Notes under the pieces: model-generated | The model's database searches: none | The model's input: the letters and a program-made list of their open reading frames with translations, nothing else | What the model was told of the DNA's origin: nothing | Part shown: positions 5,468 through 11,246 of the stretch, piece after piece | Layout: each line of letters starts with the position of its first letter | Position numbering within the stretch: the stretch's first letter is position 1 | From: JBLNDG01 sp050261415 | GTDB lineage: Bacteria; Bacillota; Clostridia; Lutisporales; Lutisporaceae | Reading direction: 5' to 3' | Assembly (NCBI GenBank): GCA_050261415.1 | Contig: JBLNDG010000148.1 | Coordinates: 1 to 11,968, forward strand | DNA: 11,968 nucleotides | Program-made: the position numbers and the translations under genes

Positions 5468-7078
5468 ATGCAAAACAATTTGCCATCTGTGGTATATTTC
5501 TGCATGGAATATGGGCTTGATTCAGACTTCAAAATGTACGCTGGCGGGCTTGGAATACTTGCAGGGGATTATATGAAAGGGGCAAAGGATCTTGGATTGC
5601 CTATGGTTGGTATAGGCATCAAATGGAAGCAGGGCTACACCGATCAGTCTATCGGAGAGGACGGCAGGCCTTATGATTCATACCACAACTACAGATATGA
5701 CTTTCTGGAGGATACGGGTGTTAAGGTGTATGTCAAAATAAGAGAACGTAATGTTGCCTGCAAGGTTTGGAAGGTAGAAAAATTCAACAATGTTCCTCTC
5801 TATCTTCTGGACACAGATCTTCCGGAAAACGAGGACCCATGGATAACCGGACAGCTCTATGGGTGGTTCGGGGAAGAGAGAATAGCACAGGAAATGGTGC
5901 TGGGCATAGGTGGCGTAAGAGCTCTTAGGGCCCTTGGAATAAATACTGATATATATCACTTCAATGAAGGTCATGCGGTGTTTGCTGCCCTTGAACTTAT
6001 CAGAGAAAAAATGGACAGCGGAATGTATTTCGGAGACGCTCTGAATGCAGTTAAGAATCAAGTTGTATTCACAACACACACACCTATAAAGCAGGGCAAT
6101 GAGGAGCATTATCTGGAAAGACTTCAATATATGGGCGCTTTTAATGGACTTACATCTGAGCAAATGATCCATATAGGAGGAGCTCCATTCAACATGACTG
6201 TTGCTGCCCTAAGATTGAGCAAAAGGTCTAACGCCGTTGCCGCCTTACATGCCGAAACTGCCAACAAAATGTGGGAGCATGTGGATTACGCAAAACCGAT
6301 TATAGGTATAACCAATTCAATACATATCCCAACATGGGTTGATCCGGAAATATTGGACTCAGCAGCGAACAACGGTGATATCTGGGGAGTCCACATGAAA
6401 AACAAGAGAAACCTGATCGGGTTTGTAAAAAAACGTACAGGAGCAGAGTTGGACGCCGATGCGCTTTTGGTAGGCTTTTCGAGGAGGGCGGCTCCATATA
6501 AGAGAAGCAATTTCATTTTCAGTGATGAAAATGTTGTGAGCCCGCTTCTGGAGAATAAGAAGCTTCAGATAGTATTCTCCGGAAAAGCGCACCCCCTTGA
6601 TGATACAGGCAAAGAAATCGTTACAAACCTTGTAAACATGTCCAGAAGGTATCCAAACTCAGTAGTTTTTCTGGAAAATTACGATATGGAAATCGGAAAA
6701 ATGCTGACAAGAGGTTCTGATGTATGGCTTAATAATCCGCGAAGGCCAAACGAAGCCAGCGGTACTTCGGGAATGAAAGCTGCGATGAATGGTGTACTAA
6801 ACTTAAGCACATTGGACGGCTGGTGGCCGGAAGCCTGCCAGCACGGTGTAAACGGCTGGCAGATCGGTGACGGATTCCAGAGCAGTGACATTGGTGAACA
6901 AGACAGGAACGACCTGCAGTTACTTTATAAAGTGCTGCTTGATGAGGTAATACCCACATATTATAATAACAGGGAAAAGTGGGTTGAAATGATGAGAAAC
7001 AGTGTGAATTCAACCAAGTACTTCTTCTCCATGGAGAGAATGCTCAAAGAATACTACGAAAAGCTTTATAATGCATAA
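5468..7078 (+). CDS. glgP: Alpha-glucan (glycogen/maltodextrin) phosphorylase, short form
   Basis: A GT35 phosphorylase of 536 residues that would release glucose 1-phosphate from alpha-1,4-glucans using PLP and phosphate. Diagnostic segments are MYAGGLGILAGDYMKGAKDLG (residues 23-43), HFNEGHAVFAALE (about 158-170), FTTHTPIKQGNEEH, the IVFSGKAHPLDDTGK segment, and the PLP-lysine motif EASGTSGMK with K437, followed by NGVLNLSTLDGWW. It matches the compact clade of 'alpha-glucan phosphorylases' and lacks the N-terminal DUF3417 extension of longer bacterial/archaeal relatives and the ~800-residue form of E. coli GlgP. ATG 5468 has GGGGAGG about 11 nt upstream, rather far. It appears monocistronic, driven by a promoter overlapped by operator O2 and ended by a strong hairpin. 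The natural substrate (glycogen versus imported dextrins) cannot be told from sequence. Confidence 0.92.
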   Translation: MQNNLPSVVYFCMEYGLDSDFKMYAGGLGILAGDYMKGAKDLGLPMVGIGIKWKQGYTDQSIGEDGRPYDSYHNYRYDFLEDTGVKVYVKIRERNVACKVWKVEKFNNVPLYLLDTDLPENEDPWITGQLYGWFGEERIAQEMVLGIGGVRALRALGINTDIYHFNEGHAVFAALELIREKMDSGMYFGDALNAVKNQVVFTTHTPIKQGNEEHYLERLQYMGAFNGLTSEQMIHIGGAPFNMTVAALRLSKRSNAVAALHAETANKMWEHVDYAKPIIGITNSIHIPTWVDPEILDSAANNGDIWGVHMKNKRNLIGFVKKRTGAELDADALLVGFSRRAAPYKRSNFIFSDENVVSPLLENKKLQIVFSGKAHPLDDTGKEIVTNLVNMSRRYPNSVVFLENYDMEIGKMLTRGSDVWLNNPRRPNEASGTSGMKAAMNGVLNLSTLDGWWPEACQHGVNGWQIGDGFQSSDIGEQDRNDLQLLYKVLLDEVIPTYYNNREKWVEMMRNSVNSTKYFFSMERMLKEYYEKLYNA

Positions 7079-7082
7079 AATT

Positions 7083-7125
7083 AATGGCATGTATATGGGT
7101 AGCTCACCCTTTTACATGCCATTTT
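7083..7125 (+). terminator. Bidirectional terminator between glgP and the fRMsr gene
   Basis: AATGGCATGTA (7083-7093) pairs perfectly with TACATGCCATT (7113-7123), with an inner GGGT/ACCC stem (7097-7109). T-rich tracts leave the hairpin in both directions, suiting the two convergent genes. Confidence 0.85.
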
Positions 7126-7130
7126 CCTCC

Positions 7131-7634
7131 TTAATATATCAATGTCCAATCTATATATTTATTCAGCTTATCTACAAACATTTGCAAATACTTTACATCC
7201 GTTTCATCAAACCTGTTCTTAACCGGGCTGTCTATATCCAGCACTCCGTATACAGCACCATCCCGCATTATCGGCACCACAACCTCTGAATTTGATGCAC
7301 TATCACAGGCAATATGCCCAGGAAACAGGTGAACATCAGCCACCAGCTGGGTTTTCATCTCCGTTGCAGCAGTACCGCATACTCCTTTACCAGGCTTTAT
7401 TCTTGTGCAGGCAGTCTTTCCCTGGAATGGTCCCAGAACCAACTCACCCTTTTTCATTAAATAAAAACCCGCCCAGTTTATGATTTCAAGGTTTGTATAC
7501 AGTAAAGCCGCTGCATTCGATAAATTGGCAAGCCAGTCACTCTCGCTTGAAAGAAGCCCCTCCAGCTTAACCAGCATGATTTTATAAAAGCTGTCCTTGT
7601 CGGGTGCTGTTATTTTGTTATTATCCTGCATCAT
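7131..7634 (-). CDS. msrC: Free methionine-(R)-sulfoxide reductase (GAF domain)
   Basis: A single GAF domain of 167 residues, matching fRMsr (E. coli YebR, B. subtilis YtsP). It reduces free methionine-R-sulfoxide and protects the cytoplasmic methionine pool from oxidation. The three catalytic or resolving cysteines are in place: C76 in GKTACTRI, C86 in GKGVCGTA and C110 in HIACDSASNSE. WAGFYL and LGPFQGK mark the substrate pocket, and VYGVLDIDSP is the last GAF strand. Length is as expected. Two adjacent ATG codons (7634 and 7631) follow AAGGAGG at 5 and 8 nt, and either may serve. It is convergent with glgP and appears monocistronic. Confidence 0.95.
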   Translation of the reverse strand: MMQDNNKITAPDKDSFYKIMLVKLEGLLSSESDWLANLSNAAALLYTNLEIINWAGFYLMKKGELVLGPFQGKTACTRIKPGKGVCGTAATEMKTQLVADVHLFPGHIACDSASNSEVVVPIMRDGAVYGVLDIDSPVKNRFDETDVKYLQMFVDKLNKYIDWTLIY

Positions 7635-7793
7635 TCAACCCTCCTTGCAGTTCTTAATATATATCGGTTTCTAAAGACTTAAATTTATTATATAGTAATA
7701 TATGTCACTTGTAAAATATACTATATCGTGCAACACTGGTGATTTTGGCGCGCGGCTCGTGGCACATGGCACGGGAAAGCTAGGGTATTCCCT

Positions 7794-7920
7794 ACGGGTG
7801 AAGAAACGAAAACCACGGAACACACGGATTTTTCACGGAATTCCTGCGGAATTACACAGTAACTCATATTATTTCCCCGCCGTGTCTTCTGTGGGCTTCC
7901 GTGTATTCAGTGTTACCCGT
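7794..7920. repeat. Imperfect long inverted repeat with CCGTG-rich arms
   Basis: The ends ACGGGT (7794-7799) and ACCCGT (7915-7920) are inverted copies. Inside them CACGGAACACACGGA (7814-7828) matches the reverse complement of 7898-7912 at 13 of 15 positions, and the similarity continues inward through TTTTTCACGGAA. The block is richer in GC than its flanks and has no convincing gene. CCACGGAACACACGGA-like strings are, from memory, common dispersed intergenic repeats in diverse bacteria, so this may be a small non-coding repeat element. Confidence 0.55.
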
Positions 7921-7925
7921 CCCTT

Positions 7926-7973
7926 ATGTCGCATTCTATGAATTCAATGAAAAATGTTTAGTGCGAAACATAT
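7926..7973. repeat. Palindromic intergenic repeat, copy 1
   Basis: The right half (7940-7973) is the same as 11183-11216 except at two positions; it contains GAATTCAATG, then AAAATGTTTAGTGCGAAA, then ATAT. The left arm ATGTCGCA (7926-7933) pairs imperfectly with TGCGAAACAT (7962-7971), lacking two bases relative to copy 2. It begins only 6 bp after the CCGTG-armed inverted repeat. Confidence 0.65.
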
Positions 7974-8031
7974 ATATAACCTTCTCTGTATGATTATATC
8001 CGCATTTGCTTTAAATATAACGTGCGCTGCT

Positions 8032-8060
8032 TTGACATTACATGCCTCATATGCTATTTT
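8032..8060 (+). promoter_or_regulatory. Putative promoter of the DNA glycosylase gene
   Basis: A perfect -35 TTGACA (8032-8037), a 17-nt spacer and -10 TATTTT (8055-8060) predict a start near 8067 and a 37-nt leader. Confidence 0.6.
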
Positions 8061-8103
8061 TAATACATAAATCGGATACCGTAAAAAATCAGCAGGAGGC
8101 ATT

Positions 8104-8715
8104 ATGAAAAAGCTTAATCGGGATTTCTATATGAGAGATACATTGATAGTTGCAAGAGAACTGTTGGGAACGTATCTTGTTCATGAAACATCAGGGCATA
8201 AGGTCATGGGGAGAATAGTAGAGACCGAAGCCTATATAGGGCCGGAGGATAAGGGTTCTCATTCGTATGGCGGAAAAAGGACTAAAAGAACCGAGGTAAT
8301 GTACCATATTGGAGGGACTTCTTATGTATACCTCATTTATGGAATGTACTACTGCTTCAATGTGGTCACCGAACAGGTCGATAAGCCTTCGGCAGTACTC
8401 ATAAGGGCAGTTGAACCTGTTGGGGGCGAGGATATCATGTCCCGTCTCAGATATGGCCTTGAATATTCCTCCCTATCTTCAAAGCAAAAAATCAATATTG
8501 CCAATGGTCCTGGAAAGCTGTGCACCGCAATGGGGATAGGAAAGGCGGAAAATGATCTTGATTTATGCGGCAAAAATCTCTATATTTGCGAAGCTCCCGG
8601 GGAAAAGTTTACAATCAGGACATCTCCAAGGGTGAATATAAATTATGCCGAGGAATATATACATATGCCTTGGAGGTTTTATATAGATGGTAACAAATAT
8701 GTATCGCAGCCATAG
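8104..8715 (+). CDS. mpg: DNA-3-methyladenine glycosylase, AAG/MPG family
   Basis: Monofunctional base-excision glycosylase (203 residues) removing alkylated and deaminated purines such as 3-methyladenine and hypoxanthine. It lines up with human AAG: GRIVETEAYIGPEDKGSH holds the catalytic glutamate E42 (AAG E125), the intercalating tyrosine Y44 (Y127) and H53 (H136). N86 in CFNVV corresponds to N169, and R101 in LIRAVEP to R182. ANGPGKLCTAMGI and TSPRVNI complete the family pattern. AGGAGG lies 6-7 nt before ATG 8104. It stands alone between a promoter and a terminator, and no ada-type regulator is adjacent. Confidence 0.95.
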   Translation: MKKLNRDFYMRDTLIVARELLGTYLVHETSGHKVMGRIVETEAYIGPEDKGSHSYGGKRTKRTEVMYHIGGTSYVYLIYGMYYCFNVVTEQVDKPSAVLIRAVEPVGGEDIMSRLRYGLEYSSLSSKQKINIANGPGKLCTAMGIGKAENDLDLCGKNLYICEAPGEKFTIRTSPRVNINYAEEYIHMPWRFYIDGNKYVSQP

Positions 8716-8731
8716 CAGCAGATAAAGCATA

Positions 8732-8765
8732 AAAGCTGTTAACCGGAAGGCTAACAGCTTTCTTT
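8732..8765 (+). terminator. Bidirectional terminator between mpg and the isomerase-like gene
   Basis: AAAGCTGTTA (8732-8741) pairs perfectly with TAACAGCTTT (8752-8761), with an inner CC/GG pair around a GGAA loop. T-tracts follow on both strands. Confidence 0.85.
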
Positions 8766-8766
8766 A

Positions 8767-9993
8767 TCACATTATTCTCTTGCAGTCCGTACTGTACATA
8801 AACTCATTGATTAACTTTGAGTAGTCCCCTTTAACTATCAGATGATGATTTGCCAAAGGATTCCGGAAGAAATAACTCACATTCCCATCCAGGCATACTC
8901 TGATCTGAGTCCTGCACATGTTTTCATCATCAAGGTTTTCTATAAGCTGGCCAGAGCACACGAAATACTTGTCAAGCCTGTTGCCGCCGCATTTGAATAC
9001 TGTAACCGGCCCCTCTTCAACCTCTCCTTGTATTCCTACTCCAATTCGGGATTCAAAGTGGCTCCTTATCATGTATTTGTTTGTGATGTCAGTAGGAACC
9101 GTGCAGTGAGCAAGTACTATTTCATTTCTCTCTGCATCTATGTATGAAGGATTGGCTATAAATGCTTTACTGCCCGTAAGGAGGTTCAACAAGAGCATTG
9201 AAAATGCAGCTTGACAGTCCCCTTCACAGCCAGAAACAATGCCCTCATTGTTCAAGAGGGATAAAGCGAGACAGCTTGTCATACTGTGCCTGTTAAGGAG
9301 TTCAAAGCATCTTAAGGTCAATGCATCAAGCTTGTATTCTCTACAAAGCTCTTTAAGAGCCAGGTAGACTCTTGCGCTGTTCATCACGTCTTCTTCCGTT
9401 GCCTCTTTCATTCCTGCTGCATTTTTGATAAAATCCTGTGCCACAGTTCTTGCACTATCCCCGTTCGCATCAGCTATCAATTGGCTTAATTCTGACATTT
9501 CAATATTTTTAAAGGCAACTCCCCATTTTTTCAGGGCTTCTATGTAATTGACATCACTCGCAATAAGCCAATCTGAGGGAAATCCCACAACTCCAATGCT
9601 TGTATTTCTAAGCCTTTTCCTGACATTTTGCATTGCATAGTTGCTTTTTATTTGTGCAATAATTTCTTTCATGCTTCCATGCAGTATTATAGATTCATCG
9701 CCAAGTTCCTTTATCCATGCCAGTATCTCCATAGATGCAGCAAGAGAATTGTGCATACCGTCAGTTAAAAGGACCACAGGTTTGGGAAGACTCCCATAGA
9801 CATTCCTGAAATAATTTTCGATTCCGCCCGATCCTATGAACACTACGGGGAAATCGACTGAATCCGATTCATCAGGGTCAATGAAATGAACATCAAACTC
9901 TTTTTTGAGTCCGGAAATGAACTCATAATGTGAATTTTCTACTGTTGAAGCATCATGTAACGCAGAGAGCATGGTAATAATTCCTAGTTTCAT
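8767..9993 (-). CDS. L-fucose/L-arabinose isomerase-family protein
   Basis: A 408-residue protein with the two-domain layout of the FucI/AraA isomerase superfamily, shorter than classical L-fucose isomerase (about 590). The C-terminal half carries the signature: DALTLRCFELLN (223-234), SGCEGDCQAAFSM (254-266) with candidate metal ligand E257, FIANPSYIDAERNEIVLAHCTVP (278-300) with D286 and H296, and ANHH (381-384) near the end, where FucI has its metal-binding histidine. It therefore probably binds a divalent metal and isomerises an aldose or ketose, but which sugar is not clear; related 'fucose isomerase-like' proteins act on other sugars, including sulfoquinovose. No kinase, aldolase or transporter gene is adjacent. 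ATG 9993 has GAGGAGG 13 nt upstream, an unusually long spacing. Its leader is long and structured. Confidence 0.8.
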   Translation of the reverse strand: MKLGIITMLSALHDASTVENSHYEFISGLKKEFDVHFIDPDESDSVDFPVVFIGSGGIENYFRNVYGSLPKPVVLLTDGMHNSLAASMEILAWIKELGDESIILHGSMKEIIAQIKSNYAMQNVRKRLRNTSIGVVGFPSDWLIASDVNYIEALKKWGVAFKNIEMSELSQLIADANGDSARTVAQDFIKNAAGMKEATEEDVMNSARVYLALKELCREYKLDALTLRCFELLNRHSMTSCLALSLLNNEGIVSGCEGDCQAAFSMLLLNLLTGSKAFIANPSYIDAERNEIVLAHCTVPTDITNKYMIRSHFESRIGVGIQGEVEEGPVTVFKCGGNRLDKYFVCSGQLIENLDDENMCRTQIRVCLDGNVSYFFRNPLANHHLIVKGDYSKLINEFMYSTDCKRIM

Positions 9994-10060
9994 GGTATTA
10001 CGACAGCCTCCTCAGACAAATAGGCAAAGCCTTACATCTGTTAAATATTAATATATCGCA

Positions 10061-10091
10061 GTACAATGCCGGATGTATGTCCGCACTGTAC
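10061..10091 (-). promoter_or_regulatory. Hairpin in the leader of the isomerase-like gene
   Basis: GTACAATGCCGGA (10061-10073) and TCCGCACTGTAC (10080-10091) form a 12-bp stem with one bulge and a 6-nt loop. It lies 68 nt before the start codon with no U-tract after it on the minus strand. An attenuator, operator or mRNA-stability element is possible. Confidence 0.45.
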
Positions 10092-10113
10092 CCATATACA
10101 ACAGATACACCAA

Positions 10114-10150
10114 TTAAGCTTCCTTAGGCTTGTTCAAAAACATACCTCCC
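10114..10150 (-). promoter_or_regulatory. Shine-Dalgarno plus 7-9 codon ORF (possible leader peptide)
   Basis: GGGAGG (10150-10145) is not attached to any annotated gene. Seven nt later TTG 10137 opens (M)NKPKEA and a TAA; ATG 10143 in the same frame (MFLNKPKEA) is too close to the site. It lies between the promoter at 10168-10195 and the leader hairpin of the isomerase-like gene. Confidence 0.35.
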
Positions 10151-10167
10151 GAGGATTTATCAGACAT

Positions 10168-10195
10168 ATTATATTATACTGCGATTGAAAGTCAA
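10168..10195 (-). promoter_or_regulatory. Putative promoter of the isomerase-like gene
   Basis: On the minus strand, -35 TTGACT (10195-10190), a 16-nt spacer and a perfect -10 TATAAT (10173-10168) predict a start near 10161 and a leader of about 170 nt. The -35 begins within the stop codon region of the upstream MgtC gene. Confidence 0.6.
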
Positions 10196-10200
10196 TCGCA
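10180..10200. promoter_or_regulatory. Palindrome overlapping the -35 of the isomerase-like gene
   Basis: TGCGATTGA (10180-10188) and TCAATCGCA (10192-10200) are perfect 9-bp inverted copies with 3 bp between them. The palindrome covers the -35 and the MgtC stop codon. Position and symmetry suggest a repressor operator. As RNA it could also be a hairpin at the end of the mgtC message, but no U-run follows. Confidence 0.55.
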
Positions 10201-10857
10201 AACCTCCACATATAAAATGCCGTCTATTTTCGATAAACTGTCCATCAGGTCACTGCCAAAATCATTCTTATCCCTGTTGACCCTCACTTGTACAATGATT
10301 GAGGTCTCATCCAGGGGCTCCATATTTATATCTTCAATCTGAATGTTGTTGCGCCCCAGTTCCACCCCGATTTTCCCTATCTGTCCGGGTTTATCCACTG
10401 TTTTTATCTTCAGCAGTGAATACTTTCTCCTCCCGTATACCAGGTCTTCAAACCTTGAAAAGACGATCAGCGTAATAAGCACTAAAACAGTTGCGCATAT
10501 TGCACCGGAGTAGAAACCCAGTCCAACTGACAGGCCTATCCCTGCAACAGCCCATAAACTAGCTGCAGTTGTAAGCCCCTTGACAGTAACCCCTTCCTTC
10601 AGTATGGTTCCAGCCCCCAGAAAACCGATTCCGCTTATAACCTGCGCGCCAAACCTTGCAGGGTCTATATTAGCCAGCCCTCTATACTTCTCAAAGATAT
10701 ACAAATTACATAACATAACAAGCGCCGATCCCACGCACACAAGGATATGAGTTCTAAATCCTGCAGGGTGCTTATTTTTTTCTCTTTCAATTCCTACAAG
10801 CCCTCCGAGAAGGCATGCAAGCATTAGTCTTACCAACAGTTCTAAATTGTTAGGCAT
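10192..10857 (-). CDS. MgtC/SapB family membrane protein
   Basis: A 221-residue MgtC/SapB-family protein. Residues 1-140 contain about five membrane helices with the conserved GGLVGIEREKNKHPAGFRTH (18-37), then VISGIGFLGAGTILKEG (73-89) and the GLTTAASLWAVAGIGLSVG stretch. After FSRFEDLVYGRR comes a soluble ACT-like C-terminal domain (about 147-221) as in full-length MgtC. The family supports growth in low magnesium and, in pathogens, survival in macrophages; the activity of environmental members is unsettled, and 'Mg2+ ATPase protein C' is a historical label. GAGGTGAGAT precedes ATG 10857. I see no M-box magnesium riboswitch: the leader from the predicted promoter is only about 40 nt. Confidence 0.92.
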   Translation of the reverse strand: MPNNLELLVRLMLACLLGGLVGIEREKNKHPAGFRTHILVCVGSALVMLCNLYIFEKYRGLANIDPARFGAQVISGIGFLGAGTILKEGVTVKGLTTAASLWAVAGIGLSVGLGFYSGAICATVLVLITLIVFSRFEDLVYGRRKYSLLKIKTVDKPGQIGKIGVELGRNNIQIEDINMEPLDETSIIVQVRVNRDKNDFGSDLMDSLSKIDGILYVEVCD

Positions 10858-10904
10858 ACTATCTCACCTCACATTATTATATATAATAAACAGAGTATTA
10901 GTGT

Positions 10905-10934
10905 ATTATAAGTAATATAAACAAATTACATCAA
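10905..10934 (-). promoter_or_regulatory. Putative promoter of the MgtC-family gene
   Basis: -35 TTGATG (10934-10929), an 18-nt spacer and a perfect -10 TATAAT (10910-10905) on the minus strand predict a start near 10898. Confidence 0.5.
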
Positions 10935-11163
10935 TTTAATTATCCATTATATGACATATTTCTACCTTAACTGTACTTTTTCCTGTCTCAGTGAATATAT
11001 TTCCTTGAAATAAATAATACTTAGTGGTAAGTTTTTATTGTATAGATATAACGCATAGATTCTATTACATTCTGCCTTCACAAACATCCTTGAGTCGAAC
11101 CAGCTTCGCAGGGCTGTTTGCTTGACACAATGTAAGAATTTTAATACGTTATATGAATTAAGG
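10935..11163. other. Intergenic region between divergent mgtC-like and aminotransferase genes
   Basis: No gene is supported here; the 71-codon minus-strand frame within it has no ribosome binding site. It contains a compound hairpin (11081-11120) and a TTGACA hexamer (11122-11127) with a weak TACGTT -10 at 17 nt (11145-11150), a possible promoter for the plus-strand aminotransferase gene. Confidence 0.4.
11081..11120. other. Compound hairpin upstream of the aminotransferase promoter
   Basis: CAAACA (11081-11086) pairs with TGTTTG (11115-11120). After a 1x1 mismatch, CCTTG (11088-11092) pairs with CAGGG (11109-11113), and CGAA (11096-11099) with TTCG (11105-11108). No U-tract follows on either strand. 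The role is unknown. Confidence 0.4.
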
Positions 11164-11217
11164 AATATATTTCGCACATCTTGAATTCAATGTAAAATGT
11201 TTAGTGCGAAATATATT
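11164..11217. repeat. Palindromic intergenic repeat, copy 2
   Basis: AATATATTTCGCAC (11164-11177) and GTGCGAAATATATT (11204-11217) are perfect 14-bp inverted copies around a 26-nt centre that contains the palindrome TTGAATTCAA (11181-11190). Positions 11183-11216 match 7940-7973 except at two bases. It lies 29 nt before the aminotransferase start codon, so it would be in its leader if the TTGACA at 11122 is used. Confidence 0.75.
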
Positions 11218-11246
11218 GATTGCAGAAGTGAAAGGGGTTCTTTCTG

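Noticed and set aside
5678..6172. 164-codon minus-strand frame inside glgP
   Set aside because: It is a shadow of the well-supported phosphorylase gene, with no start signal.
7702..7941. 79-codon plus-strand frame in the mpg upstream region
   Set aside because: It has no ribosome binding site and its residues reflect the CCACGG inverted repeat that it spans; no protein-like motif is visible.
10180..10200. Third operator for the LacI-type repressor
   Set aside because: It shares CGATTG with O1 and O2 but its axis is an AAG spacer rather than a central CG, so it is probably a site for another protein.
10858..10904. M-box magnesium riboswitch before the MgtC-family gene
   Set aside because: The leader from the predicted start is only about 40 nt and no M-box core pattern is seen in the wider region.
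11091..11108. GAGTCGAACC, the complement of a tRNA T-loop-like GGTTCGACTC
   Set aside because: The flanking bases do not form a T-stem and no anticodon arm or acceptor stem is found on the minus strand; the bases instead form part of a local hairpin.
10962..11177. 71-codon minus-strand frame
   Set aside because: It starts within the palindromic repeat copy 2, lacks a ribosome binding site and covers the compound hairpin; unlikely to be coding.
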